This document shows, one piece after another, positions 1 to 7,628 of a stretch of 31,248 nt of DNA (the stretch's first letter is position 1; every line of letters begins with the position of its first letter). Source of the stretch: Lachnospiraceae bacterium UBA3762 (GTDB lineage Bacteria > Bacillota > Clostridia > Lachnospirales > Lachnospiraceae); NCBI GenBank assembly GCA_002371615.1, contig DFGA01000034.1:1-31248 (forward strand). The letters are read 5' to 3'. The notes beneath the pieces were generated by a model. That model ran no database searches, was not told the origin of the DNA, and was given only the letters and a program-made list of their open reading frames with translations. Made by a program: the position numbers and the translations under genes.

Positions 1-1179
1 CCATGAAAGTCTCTCTGAGTTCTGGCTCATCTCAAGTGCTGATGTAGCAACACCGCCTGCATTTGCAGCTTTACCGGGAACGAAGTATACCTTGTTCTCC
101 TGGAAGTACTTTGTTGCCTCAAGAGTTGTGGGCATATTAGCACCTTCACAAACAGCGATCACGCCGTTAGCAACAAGCTTCTTGGCATCTTCGATATCAA
201 GCTCGTTCTGTGTTGCGCAGGGAAGTGCAATATCAACCTTAACCTCCCACTGGTTTGTACCCTCTTTTGCCTTGTCATGGTACTGTGCCGAAGGACGCTT
301 TGCCGCATACTCTGTAAGTCTTGCACGGTTAACTTCCTTAACCTCTTTAAGAAGAGCAACATCAATTCCTTCGGGATCATAGATCCAGCCTGTTGAATCC
401 GAACATGTAACAGGCTTTGCACCAAGCTGCTGAGCCTTCTCGATAGCGTAGATAGCAACGTTACCCGAACCTGAAACAGCACATGTCTTGCCTTTGATAT
501 CAACGCCGTTACACTTAAGCATCTCTTCCGTCATGTACAGGAGTCCATAACCTGTAGCCTGTGTCCTTGCAAGTGATCCGCCGTATGAAAGTCCCTTACC
601 TGTAAGAACACCTTCATAGAGACCTGTCAGTCTCTTGTACTGTCCGTACATGAAACCGATCTCTCTTGCACCTGTTCCGATATCACCTGCGGGAACGTCT
701 GTGTCTGCTCCGATATATTTGAATAGTTCTGTCATAAAGCTCTGGCAGAATGCCATAACCTCACGGTCACTTTTTCCCTTGGGATCAAAGTCCGAACCAC
801 CCTTACCGCCGCCGATGGGAAGGCCTGTAAGTGAGTTCTTGAAGATCTGCTCAAAACCAAGGAACTTGATGATACCAAGGTTTACCGACGGGTGAAGACG
901 AAGTCCTCCCTTGTAAGGTCCGATAGCGGAATTGAACTGTACGCGCATTGCGTTGTTAACCTGTACCTGACCCTTATCATCTACCCAGGGAACTCTGAAG
1001 AGAACCTGACGCTCGGGAGTTGTGAGTCTCTCAAGAAGTGCATCCTTTCTGTACTCCTCTTCGTTTGCTTCGATAACAACACGAAGTGACTCAAGAACTT
1101 CCTTAACTGCCTGATGGAACTCGGGCTGAGCGGGGTTCTGCTTTACTACTCTTTCGTAAACCTCATCAACGTATGACAT
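1..1179 (-). CDS. gdhA: Glutamate dehydrogenase, hexameric type (3' end cut off by window edge)
   Basis: Reversible oxidative deamination of glutamate to 2-oxoglutarate and ammonium in the cytoplasm. The 393 visible codons carry family landmarks in order: an N-terminal assembly region, RVPWVDDKG, the substrate-binding GPYKGGLR, GGGKGGSDFDPKGKSD containing the catalytic lysine, the PAGDIGVGAREIGFMYG segment, and a Rossmann nucleotide-binding GSGNVA. The family is about 445-450 residues, so roughly the last 50 are missing beyond position 1. The ATG at 1177-1179 has a strong GGAGG about 8 bases upstream. NAD or NADP preference cannot be read with confidence. Its leader holds a terminator hairpin downstream of a promoter-like sequence (see those entries). 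It follows cstA on the same strand but is separated from it by that hairpin. Confidence 0.95.
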   Translation of the reverse strand, partial: MSYVDEVYERVVKQNPAQPEFHQAVKEVLESLRVVIEANEEEYRKDALLERLTTPERQVLFRVPWVDDKGQVQVNNAMRVQFNSAIGPYKGGLRLHPSVNLGIIKFLGFEQIFKNSLTGLPIGGGKGGSDFDPKGKSDREVMAFCQSFMTELFKYIGADTDVPAGDIGTGAREIGFMYGQYKRLTGLYEGVLTGKGLSYGGSLARTQATGYGLLYMTEEMLKCNGVDIKGKTCAVSGSGNVAIYAIEKAQQLGAKPVTCSDSTGWIYDPEGIDVALLKEVKEVNRARLTEYAAKRPSAQYHDKAKEGTNQWEVKVDIALPCATQNELDIEDAKKLVANGVIAVCEGANMPTTLEATKYFQENKVYFVPGKAANAGGVATSALEMSQNSERLSW

Positions 1180-1215
1180 TTTCTCTTCCTCCATATTTGA
1201 TATTAATTATTGAAT

Positions 1216-1251
1216 AAAAAAAGGCGCACAAGGAAATCCTCGAGCGCCTTT
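1216..1251 (-). terminator. Strong intrinsic terminator between cstA and gdhA
   Basis: Read on the minus strand, AAAGGCGC (1244-1251) pairs with GCGCCTTT (1220-1227). An inner CGAGG/CCUUG stem closes an AUUU loop, and seven T residues follow (1216-1222). It fits the end of the cstA transcript. It also lies downstream of a promoter-like sequence at 1262-1290, so it sits in the gdhA leader. Confidence 0.85.
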
Positions 1252-1261
1252 GCTCTATTGC

Positions 1262-1290
1262 ATAATATACCTTTGCCCGGTATTTTGCAA
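1262..1290 (-). promoter_or_regulatory. Candidate gdhA promoter upstream of the terminator hairpin
   Basis: On the minus strand TTGCAA (1285-1290), 17 bases, then TATTAT (1262-1267). The predicted transcription start near 1255 is only about 4 bases before the terminator stem, so an RNA started here would meet the hairpin at once. No better promoter is visible between hairpin and gdhA: a TAATAT lies there without a -35. Confidence 0.5.
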
Positions 1291-1301
1291 GTGATTTTTA
1301 T

Positions 1302-3026
1302 TTATGCAGCCTTTGCCTTGTCTGCAGCCTGCTTTCTGAATGTCTGGATACCTTCAATGATCAGGATGATTGCAAGTACAAACATTGCTACAGCAAACAC
1401 AAGCTGGAAGTAGTCACCCCACATTGCAGGATTTTCTGCCATGCCTGCAATTGTCTTGCAGAGGCTGATGATCTTCTGCGCAAGGAATGTAAGTGTTGCT
1501 ATAAGCATAAAGCACATAGGAATATAGAACATCTTGTTGTTCTTGCCTACTTCGCCAAGCCATGTAGCAACAGCAAGGAGTGCTATACCTGCAAGGAGCT
1601 GGTTAGCTGCTCCGAACAGTCCCCAGATCTGTGAAAGTGACAATCCACCGAGTACGCAGCCGATAACAACCATAAGAGTTGTACCGAAAAGCGGATGAGC
1701 AAGAAGCTTTCTGATACCCTTTGCATCCTTCCATGTCTCTTCATCATCCTTAAGGAAAAGCTCAGAGAACATGAATCTTGAAAGTCTTGTACCTGTATCA
1801 AGTGATGTAAGAGCAAATACCGAAACCGCAAGTGTCAGCAGTGCGTAGATCGTTGTATAGACCTTGGTACTTTCTGCGCCGAACATTGAAGCGATACCTG
1901 CACCGAATGCTGCGGAAGGTGAACCGAAATCACCGTTTGTGTATTTAGCCCATACCATACCTACAGCGATAAGTGAGATGATACCGAGGGCTGATTCGAT
2001 AAGCATTGAGCCGTAACCGATAGCCTTTGCATTCTTCTCGTTATCAAGCTGCTTTGATGATGTACCTGTTGAAATAAGGCTGTGGAAACCTGAGCATGCG
2101 CCACACGCAACTGTGATGAACAGTGCAGGGAACAGGTTGCCGATCTTTGTTGACCAGCCTGTAAATGCAGGAAGATCAAATGATGTGCTGCCTGAGAATG
2201 CTGAAATGATTATACCGATAACAGCAAGTCCCATCATAGCGTAAAGCAGGAATGATGAGAGGTAATCACGAGGCTGAAGCAGGATCCAAACAGGAACCAG
2301 AGATGCTACAGCGATATAAATACCGATTATAACGATCCATGCAGTTCTTCCGATAGCAAGACCACAGTTAAGACCGATGATAGTGGAAATAACGATACCT
2401 ACGATGCCGATGATTGTTGCGGGAAGTGTCTTGACACCTGCCCTGTTTGTAAGAAGGCCGTAGATGATCGCAAGTATGATGAACAGGAATGAGATCATCG
2501 CTGTTGTCTGGTTACCGTTGGGATTTGATACAAATCCGAACTGTCCAGCATCAGGTGCCGTAAAGAATGTACCTGCTACGACGTTAACGAACGAAGCTAT
2601 AACAAGGATCAGCACGAGAAGTGCAAATACAATGAAAAGCTTCTTGGCACGGGGACCCATTGAATCCTTGATGATCTCGCCGACCGATTTTCCTTCATGA
2701 CGAATGGAAGCAAACAGTGAACCGAAATCCTGTAATCCACCGAAGAAAATACCACCGATTACACACCATAAAAATACCGGTACCCATCCGAATACCGCTG
2801 CCTGAATAGGTCCGTTGATAGGACCTGCACCGGCGATTGATGAGAAGTGATGTCCCATAAGTACTGCAGGTTTTGCAGCAACATAGTCAACACCATCCTC
2901 CAGTTCTACAGCCGGAGTCTTTTTGCTGGGATCGATGCCCCACTGCTTTGCAAGCCAGGAGCCATAGTAAACATAGCCGATGACAAGCAAAATGATAGCT
3001 GCAATGATAATAAGTAATGCTGTCAT
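1302..3026 (-). CDS. cstA: CstA-family carbon starvation / peptide-pyruvate transporter
   Basis: Integral membrane protein of 574 residues, very hydrophobic, with many membrane segments. The family signature is near the N-terminus: DYVAAKP followed by GHHFSSIAGAGPINGP (roughly residues 48-74). Further family stretches are GGLQDFGSLFASIRHEGKS, CGACSGFHSLISTGTSSKQ and LTSLDTGTRLSRFMF. Characterised CstA and BtsT proteins import peptides or pyruvate. The substrate here is not deducible. Enterobacterial CstA is about 700 residues, and the shorter length here is usual for clostridial members. The start at 3026 has GGGAGGAG upstream. It lies 25 bases behind a small unknown gene and is probably transcribed with it. 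The short YbdD-type partner gene found next to enterobacterial cstA is not present. Confidence 0.92.
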   Translation of the reverse strand: MTALLIIIAAIILLVIGYVYYGSWLAKQWGIDPSKKTPAVELEDGVDYVAAKPAVLMGHHFSSIAGAGPINGPIQAAVFGWVPVFLWCVIGGIFFGGLQDFGSLFASIRHEGKSVGEIIKDSMGPRAKKLFIVFALLVLILVIASFVNVVAGTFFTAPDAGQFGFVSNPNGNQTTAMISFLFIILAIIYGLLTNRAGVKTLPATIIGIVGIVISTIIGLNCGLAIGRTAWIVIIGIYIAVASLVPVWILLQPRDYLSSFLLYAMMGLAVIGIIISAFSGSTSFDLPAFTGWSTKIGNLFPALFITVACGACSGFHSLISTGTSSKQLDNEKNAKAIGYGSMLIESALGIISLIAVGMVWAKYTNGDFGSPSAAFGAGIASMFGAESTKVYTTIYALLTLAVSVFALTSLDTGTRLSRFMFSELFLKDDEETWKDAKGIRKLLAHPLFGTTLMVVIGCVLGGLSLSQIWGLFGAANQLLAGIALLAVATWLGEVGKNNKMFYIPMCFMLIATLTFLAQKIISLCKTIAGMAENPAMWGDYFQLVFAVAMFVLAIILIIEGIQTFRKQAADKAKAA

Positions 3027-3051
3027 GTTTTCTCCTCCCTTATTACTCTTT

Positions 3052-3543
3052 TCATTTTATATTGCCGACGAGTTTCTTAAGGCTTTTGCCCCGGTGGTTA
3101 TAATAGGCCTTGCCGCAAGACGACTCGATTGCAACCAGTCTGTAAATGCTCCATCCGTAAAAGCCCCATTTATAGCTTTTGTAATGGCGCGATTTTTTTA
3201 TCATATTCTTTGCATTATCTTCAATGGTATCCGCAACTATCACAAGAGTAACATCCGTGCTTTTGTGATTGTAGCCGGGCTTTGCCCTTGATGTTCCTCT
3301 CTCCCAGGCAACTCTGTCAAGCTTCGCAAAATCATCCGCCGTCAGATTGTCGCGCTTTGCAAAGAATACATACTCTTTTGTATCAATGTCTGCAACCTTT
3401 GCAGCTTTTACAAGATAATACTGCTCATTGTGGGACTCAAAAACAGCTTCCGCATCAAAGGGGGCTTCTACCCCTTCCGTGGTTACATTGTAATATCTTG
3501 TGAATAAAGGAAGAAGTGCATTAAGTGTTTCGTCCGCGCTCAT
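3052..3543 (-). CDS. Unrecognised 163-aa cytoplasmic protein upstream of cstA
   Basis: I do not recognise the family. The product is 163 residues, soluble-looking, with no signal peptide or membrane segment. The N-terminal half is acidic with aromatic pairs (TRYYNV, EQYYLVKAAKV, KEYVFFAKRD). The C-terminal third is basic and aromatic (SRHYKSYKWGFYGWS, then YYNHRGKSLKKLV), which would suit an RNA, nucleotide or protein contact, but this is speculation. The ATG has GAGGGAGAG 4-5 bases upstream, and a good promoter lies at 3601-3629. It ends 25 bases before cstA, so a co-transcribed accessory or regulator of CstA is the simplest contextual guess. Confidence 0.75.
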   Translation of the reverse strand: MSADETLNALLPLFTRYYNVTTEGVEAPFDAEAVFESHNEQYYLVKAAKVADIDTKEYVFFAKRDNLTADDFAKLDRVAWERGTSRAKPGYNHKSTDVTLVIVADTIEDNAKNMIKKSRHYKSYKWGFYGWSIYRLVAIESSCGKAYYNHRGKSLKKLVGNIK

Positions 3544-3600
3544 ATACTCTCCCTCATATTTGTATATAATATAAAATATTACGTCATCTGATTTTCTATA

Positions 3601-3629
3601 ATAATAGAACTTAATCGTTTCATATTCAA
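3601..3629 (-). promoter_or_regulatory. Promoter for the 163-aa gene and cstA
   Basis: On the minus strand TTGAAT (3624-3629), a 17-base spacer and TATTAT (3601-3606). The predicted start near 3594 leaves a leader of about 50 bases before the ATG at 3543. It overlaps the divergent plus-strand promoter candidate. Confidence 0.6.
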
Positions 3630-3646
3630 GTTTTTTTTGATAAAAT
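3618..3646 (+). promoter_or_regulatory. Candidate promoter of the SGNH/MBOAT pair, leaderless arrangement
   Basis: TAAAAT (3641-3646) lies 7 bases before the ATG at 3654. A weak TTTCAT at 3618-3623 is 17 bases upstream of it. No Shine-Dalgarno sequence precedes the ATG, so initiation at or next to the ATG would give a leaderless mRNA. The -35 region abuts the -35 of the opposing promoter. Confidence 0.4.
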
Positions 3647-3653
3647 ATATCAC

Positions 3654-4688
3654 ATGCATAATCTTAACACGTTTTTCAGACAAACAGCAGGCTGGATTGC
3701 GGCAATTCTTATTGCCGCTTTAATATGTAATACAGTCTGTTTCACATTTTATAACCCATGCCAGGACATCCCCCGTGCACAAGGATCCACTACCGGTTAT
3801 CTTCTGCCTGAAAGCAGCGGTGTGTATGGACTTGAAGGATACTGTATAGCCCACGTTGACGAAAACGGTTACGTAAATCGTGATATGGAACGCGCAGACG
3901 AATATTACGTTGTGGCAGGAGCTTCACATACCGAAGGACTGTTCATCCCTTTTAAATACCGATTCAGCGACAGGCTGAATGAAATTCTGTATGATGATGA
4001 TAAGCTACACTTCGTAAATATCGGAAAGAGCGGAAACTATTTTTCGGTTGTTTTGCAGCACTTTGACGGGATACTCGGAGAATTTCCCGATGCAAAGGGC
4101 ATTATAATCGAAACAGATTCTCTTGCCTACGATACAAAAGCATTGTATGACTCAATGATCCAGACAGGCTATGACCCTGATGAGACGGCATCCTCAATTC
4201 TGTCTCATTATTCAGCAAAGCAAAAGGCCGTGATCAGAACAAAGCAGGCCCTGCCCCTCGTTCGCGAGCTCCACAAACAGTACTTTACATATCTTGACTC
4301 CAAAAAAGCTCCATCCGAATCCGACATTCTTGACCCCGCCTTCTGGCAGTCCGAGTATGAAGGCGACTTTGAAGAAGCACTTGATACGCTGATGGGATAT
4401 CTTCGAAGCAAGACAGATAAGAGGATAATCATCCTCTTCCATCCGGCCGTAAGACTTGAAGCTGACGGCAGTATGACCTGCCTTTCAAACAACGCCGAAG
4501 ACTACTACAAACGGGTATGTCAAAATCATAACATTGACTTTATCGATATGACGGTCACATTTACCGAAGCCTATGAGAAGAATCACATAATCCCGTATGG
4601 ATTTTCCAATACGACTCCCGGCGACGGTCACATCAACCGCACTGCTCATGAAATGATTGCCCAAAGAATTGCGGAGGTGCTCAGATGA
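3654..4688 (+). CDS. Membrane-anchored SGNH-like esterase/acyltransferase partner of an MBOAT protein
   Basis: The 344-residue product has an N-terminal membrane segment (about residues 14-32) and then an extracytoplasmic domain. SGNH-hydrolase landmarks are visible: a block-I nucleophile region VVAGASHTEG (Ser before His), NIGKSGN as the block-II glycine, and DGHINRTAH near the C-terminus supplying the Asp-x-His pair. This resembles the AlgJ/AlgX and DltD-like partners that work with MBOAT O-acyltransferases, here encoded directly downstream with a 4-base overlap. The likely job is transfer or removal of acetyl (or another acyl) groups on a surface polysaccharide. The acceptor is unknown. 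No Shine-Dalgarno is present before the ATG and there is no better internal start ahead of the membrane segment. Confidence 0.7.
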   Translation: MHNLNTFFRQTAGWIAAILIAALICNTVCFTFYNPCQDIPRAQGSTTGYLLPESSGVYGLEGYCIAHVDENGYVNRDMERADEYYVVAGASHTEGLFIPFKYRFSDRLNEILYDDDKLHFVNIGKSGNYFSVVLQHFDGILGEFPDAKGIIIETDSLAYDTKALYDSMIQTGYDPDETASSILSHYSAKQKAVIRTKQALPLVRELHKQYFTYLDSKKAPSESDILDPAFWQSEYEGDFEEALDTLMGYLRSKTDKRIIILFHPAVRLEADGSMTCLSNNAEDYYKRVCQNHNIDFIDMTVTFTEAYEKNHIIPYGFSNTTPGDGHINRTAHEMIAQRIAEVLR

Positions 4689-5953
4689 AACTGATCCTTC
4701 TGCTTATTGCCGGATATGTTTTCTACGGATTAATTGATCTGAAAGCACTCGGTATACTTGTTGCAATGTCATTTATTACATACTGTGGCGGAAAGATTGC
4801 CTATTCATACAAAAAGAAGGGGGATGATTCCGCCGCAAAATACACATCCGCAGCATTTATCATCTTTGAAATTGCTGTTCTTTGCTTTTTTAAATATTCC
4901 GGGCTAATCCCTATGCCGGTCGGAATGTCTTTCTATATGCTCATGGCTATCGGCTTTATCGCTGACTGCGCAAACGCAAAATTTGATAATATGCCTTCTG
5001 TTACACAGACCCTTGTATATATAAGTTTCTTTCCCACCGTTATATCCGGGCCGATACTAAAGGCAAAGGATTTTATCCCCCAGCTGTCAAAAAAACATAC
5101 ATTTACCAAAGAACGTCTGTACTCGTTCATGACTATGTTTGCGGTCGGAGCATTTTTTAAGTTCGTTATGGCCGACAGGCTGTCGGTGGCTGTCGATAAA
5201 GTATATGCAACTCCACTTGTGTTTAGCGGAATGACTTTATTCTTTACTTCCGTTACATATACACTTCAGCTGTATTTTGACTTTGCGGGATACTCATATA
5301 TGGCAATAGCCGCTGCTACCCTCCTCGGCTTTGATATTGCGCCGAACTTTAATCTCCCGTACCTTGCAACAAATCCATCGGAGTTTTGGAGAAGATGGCA
5401 TATCAGCCTGTCCGAGTGGCTCAGGGACTATGTGTACATTCCTCTCGGCGGAAGCCGTAAGGGAGTTATTCGAACATATATCAATATATTTCTTGTTATG
5501 GTAGTAAGCGGTCTGTGGCACGGCTCCACCATTAATTTCCTAATATGGGGCATGCTTCACGGCATAGGTCAGATCATACATCGTGCGGTGGCAAAGCCGC
5601 GCAAAAAAGATGCGACCGGAAGCCGCATCTTTTCAATGATCATCAATTTTATGTTTATAAACTTTCTGTGGATACCCTTCAGGGTACCAACTCCCTCTGA
5701 AGCATGGATGATATTTAAGCGAATAATAACATTTGCCCCCGGAGCATCATATTATTACGTGTATACGTTCATTTTCGGAGTCTTAATGCTGATCACCCAG
5801 TTTATCGGATCAAGATTTAACAACGGTAACGATCCGATAAAGCCTCTTGCGCTTGATAAACTATATGCCAAGGTCATCTTCTGCATGATCATTATTGTAA
5901 CGGCAATGTTCGCATACTTCGGAAACGGAGCATTCATCTACTCACAGTTCTGA
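4685..5953 (+). CDS. MBOAT family O-acyltransferase (AlgI/DltB-like)
   Basis: Polytopic membrane protein of 422 residues. MBOAT hallmarks are YFDFAGYSYMA, the PNFNLPYLATNPSEFWRRWHISLSEWLRDYVYIPLGG region containing the first conserved histidine, and VSGLWHG with the second, catalytic histidine. Family members move an acyl group from a cytoplasmic donor across the membrane for attachment to an extracytoplasmic glycan. The SGNH partner upstream completes the two-component arrangement seen for alginate and peptidoglycan O-acetylation. There is no Dlt carrier or ligase gene nearby, so D-alanylation of teichoic acid is unlikely. The start overlaps the SGNH stop (ATGA) and has GGAGGTG upstream. The length is close to the usual 450-500 but slightly short. 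Confidence 0.9.
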   Translation: MKLILLLIAGYVFYGLIDLKALGILVAMSFITYCGGKIAYSYKKKGDDSAAKYTSAAFIIFEIAVLCFFKYSGLIPMPVGMSFYMLMAIGFIADCANAKFDNMPSVTQTLVYISFFPTVISGPILKAKDFIPQLSKKHTFTKERLYSFMTMFAVGAFFKFVMADRLSVAVDKVYATPLVFSGMTLFFTSVTYTLQLYFDFAGYSYMAIAAATLLGFDIAPNFNLPYLATNPSEFWRRWHISLSEWLRDYVYIPLGGSRKGVIRTYINIFLVMVVSGLWHGSTINFLIWGMLHGIGQIIHRAVAKPRKKDATGSRIFSMIINFMFINFLWIPFRVPTPSEAWMIFKRIITFAPGASYYYVYTFIFGVLMLITQFIGSRFNNGNDPIKPLALDKLYAKVIFCMIIIVTAMFAYFGNGAFIYSQF

Positions 5954-5988
5954 TTTTCCGCGTAATGTCTCCTGCAGTTATTGGCGCC

Positions 5989-6513
5989 TTATTTGCCCTC
6001 GTATACTATTGCAGACTCCACATCGTATTTTGCAAGCCTGTCGCGACCTTTAAGTCCCGCAAGTTCCATCATGAATACAAGCTTTACAACCTCTCCGCCC
6101 AGCTTTTCCACAAGTTTTATTATAGCTTCAACCGTACCTCCGGTAGCTATCAGATCATCCACTATGACAACCTTCTGACCGGGCTTGATCGAATCTTTGT
6201 GAAGCTCTATGGATGCTGTACCATATTCAAGTTCATAGTCCTCCGATACAGTCTCGCGCGGCAGTTTTCCGGGTTTTCTGGCTGTAATAAAAGGCTTTCC
6301 GAGAAGATAAGCTATAGGTGCCCCAAATATGAAACCTCTTGATTCCGCACCTACAACAACGTCAAAATCTACTCCTTCAAGCATCTTCATATAAGAGTCG
6401 ATTGCAAGATGCAGTCCGTCTGCATCCTGCAAAACACTCGTTATATCCCTGAATATTATGCCCGGCTCCGGAAAATCGGGAATGCTTGTAACATATTCTT
6501 CAAGTTTCTTCAT
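5989..6513 (-). CDS. apt: Adenine phosphoribosyltransferase
   Basis: Purine salvage enzyme: adenine plus PRPP gives AMP and pyrophosphate, in the cytoplasm. The 174-residue product has the family N-terminus (PDFPEPGIIFRDIT), VVGAESRGFIFG, the flexible-loop segment RKPGKLPRETVSEDYELEYG, and the PRPP-binding VVIVDDLIATGGT. I place the start at the ATG at 6511-6513 rather than the in-frame TTG at 6523-6525. The Shine-Dalgarno GGAG falls inside the second codon of the longer form and lies 6 bases ahead of the ATG. It follows rubrerythrin on the same strand by 25 bases and converges with the MBOAT gene across a 35-base gap without a clear hairpin. Confidence 0.96.
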   Translation of the reverse strand: MKKLEEYVTSIPDFPEPGIIFRDITSVLQDADGLHLAIDSYMKMLEGVDFDVVVGAESRGFIFGAPIAYLLGKPFITARKPGKLPRETVSEDYELEYGTASIELHKDSIKPGQKVVIVDDLIATGGTVEAIIKLVEKLGGEVVKLVFMMELAGLKGRDRLAKYDVESAIVYEGK

Positions 6514-6538
6514 ATAATGCTCCAATTATTTATAATGA

Positions 6539-7078
6539 TCAATAATTCTCGGCGTGAACTTCAAAGTAGCTCTGAGGATGTGCACATACGGGACAGACAT
6601 CGGGGGCTTTTGTTCCGACAACGATATGTCCGCAGTTTCTGCACTCCCATACCTTGACTTCACTCTTAGCAAATACTTCCTGAGCCTCTACATTGTGAAG
6701 CAGTGCACGGTATCTTTCCTCATGCTTCTTCTCAATTGCAGCAACACCTCTGAACTTTGCTGCAAGCTCCGGGAATCCCTCTTCCTCGGCAGTCTTGGCA
6801 AAGCCTTCATACATATCGGTCCATTCGTAGTTCTCTCCATCCGCTGCAGCACCAAGGTTTTCGGCTGTCGAACCTATACCTTCGAGTTCCTTGAACCACA
6901 TCTTGGCATGTTCTTTTTCATTGTCGGCAGTCTTCAGGAATAGAGCTGCTATCTGCTCAAAGCCTTCTTTTTTGGCCTTGGAGGCAAAGTATGTGTATTT
7001 GTTTCTTGCCTGGGATTCTCCCGCAAATGCAGCCTCAAGATTTTTTTCGGTCTGTGTTCCCGCATATTTATTAGCCAT
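6539..7078 (-). CDS. rbr: Rubrerythrin
   Basis: Non-haem di-iron peroxidase that reduces hydrogen peroxide in anaerobes. The 179-residue product has an N-terminal ferritin-like domain (about 1-140) carrying the paired Glu/His ligands in FAGESQARNKY, DNEKEHAKMWF, FAKTAEEEGFPELA and IEKKHEERY. The C-terminal rubredoxin-like domain has CRNCGH and CPVCAHPQSYF, four cysteines for one iron. The length is typical. The start at 7078 has AAAGGAGATC upstream. It lies 58 bases downstream of the superoxide reductase gene on the same strand, so superoxide removal and peroxide removal are encoded together. Confidence 0.97.
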   Translation of the reverse strand: MANKYAGTQTEKNLEAAFAGESQARNKYTYFASKAKKEGFEQIAALFLKTADNEKEHAKMWFKELEGIGSTAENLGAAADGENYEWTDMYEGFAKTAEEEGFPELAAKFRGVAAIEKKHEERYRALLHNVEAQEVFAKSEVKVWECRNCGHIVVGTKAPDVCPVCAHPQSYFEVHAENY

Positions 7079-7136
7079 ATAAGATCTCCTTTACTATCTC
7101 AACTTCGATACACCGCTATCTTTCTTCGGACAACAA

Positions 7137-7511
7137 TCATGCTTTCCAGAGACTGTGAAGATTGCAGTATGCGTATACGCTTACTACTTCATCGCCTTCA
7201 CAAAGCGCAAAGCAGGCTTTCGGTTCATCACCCGGCTTGAGGGCTTTCCTCTGATTACCCTGCTTTGTCTCAAGTGCGATCCACTCAATGTAGTGTTCGG
7301 GAAGCATCGGATGCTCTGTAGAACCAACCGTAACTACTACCTTATTATCCTTAACTTCATATACAGGCACATGCTTTTCAACAGCTGCATCAACCGAGCC
7401 CGGAACAATTTCCTGCATAGCCTCTCCACAGCAGATTACAGGTACACCCGTTTCCTTAACGATAGCAACGATTTGTCCGCAATGTGCGCAACGATAGAAC
7501 TTCATTCCCAT
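7137..7511 (-). CDS. dfx: Desulfoferrodoxin-type superoxide reductase (2Fe-SOR)
   Basis: Reduces superoxide to peroxide without making oxygen. The 124-residue product has an N-terminal rubredoxin-like centre (CAHC and the adjacent cysteines in VICCGEAM) and the catalytic Fe(His)4Cys centre (EKHVPV, TEHPMLPEHYIEW, and CNLHSLW near the C-terminus). Both centres are complete, so this is the two-iron class. I start it at the ATG at 7509-7511, 6 bases after GGAGGG. A longer in-frame ATG at 7547 would place that ribosome binding site inside the coding region. An extended -10 promoter lies upstream and the leader contains a possible hairpin. Confidence 0.96.
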   Translation of the reverse strand: MGMKFYRCAHCGQIVAIVKETGVPVICCGEAMQEIVPGSVDAAVEKHVPVYEVKDNKVVVTVGSTEHPMLPEHYIEWIALETKQGNQRKALKPGDEPKACFALCEGDEVVSVYAYCNLHSLWKA

Positions 7512-7538
7512 AGTAAACCCTCCTTTTTTCCTTGAGAT

Positions 7539-7573
7539 CCACACCATTAAAACCTTGCTTTGATAGGGTGTGG
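7539..7573 (-). promoter_or_regulatory. Inverted repeat in the desulfoferrodoxin leader
   Basis: CCACACC (7539-7545) and GGTGTGG (7567-7573) form a 7-bp stem around a 21-base loop, between the predicted transcription start and the ribosome binding site. There is no T-run after it, so it is not a terminator. It could be an RNA stem or an operator. Chance is possible. Confidence 0.3.
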
Positions 7574-7588
7574 CCTACGTGCTGTTTA

Positions 7589-7597
7589 ATTATACCA
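7589..7597 (-). promoter_or_regulatory. Extended -10 promoter of desulfoferrodoxin/rubrerythrin
   Basis: On the minus strand TGGTATAAT, a perfect TATAAT with the TGn extension. The matching -35 position (TTTCGG) is poor, as is usual for extended -10 promoters. The predicted start near 7582 gives a leader of about 70 bases. Confidence 0.55.
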
Positions 7598-7628
7598 TAT
7601 CCTATACACTGCCGAAATATTAATCAGA

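Noticed and set aside
7080..7136. Separate promoter for rubrerythrin
   Set aside because: No acceptable -10 hexamer was found in the gap; co-transcription with desulfoferrodoxin is simpler.
7575..7628. PerR operator at the desulfoferrodoxin promoter
   Set aside because: The sequence around TATAAT is A/T-rich but does not form the TTATAAT-type inverted repeat expected of a PerR box.
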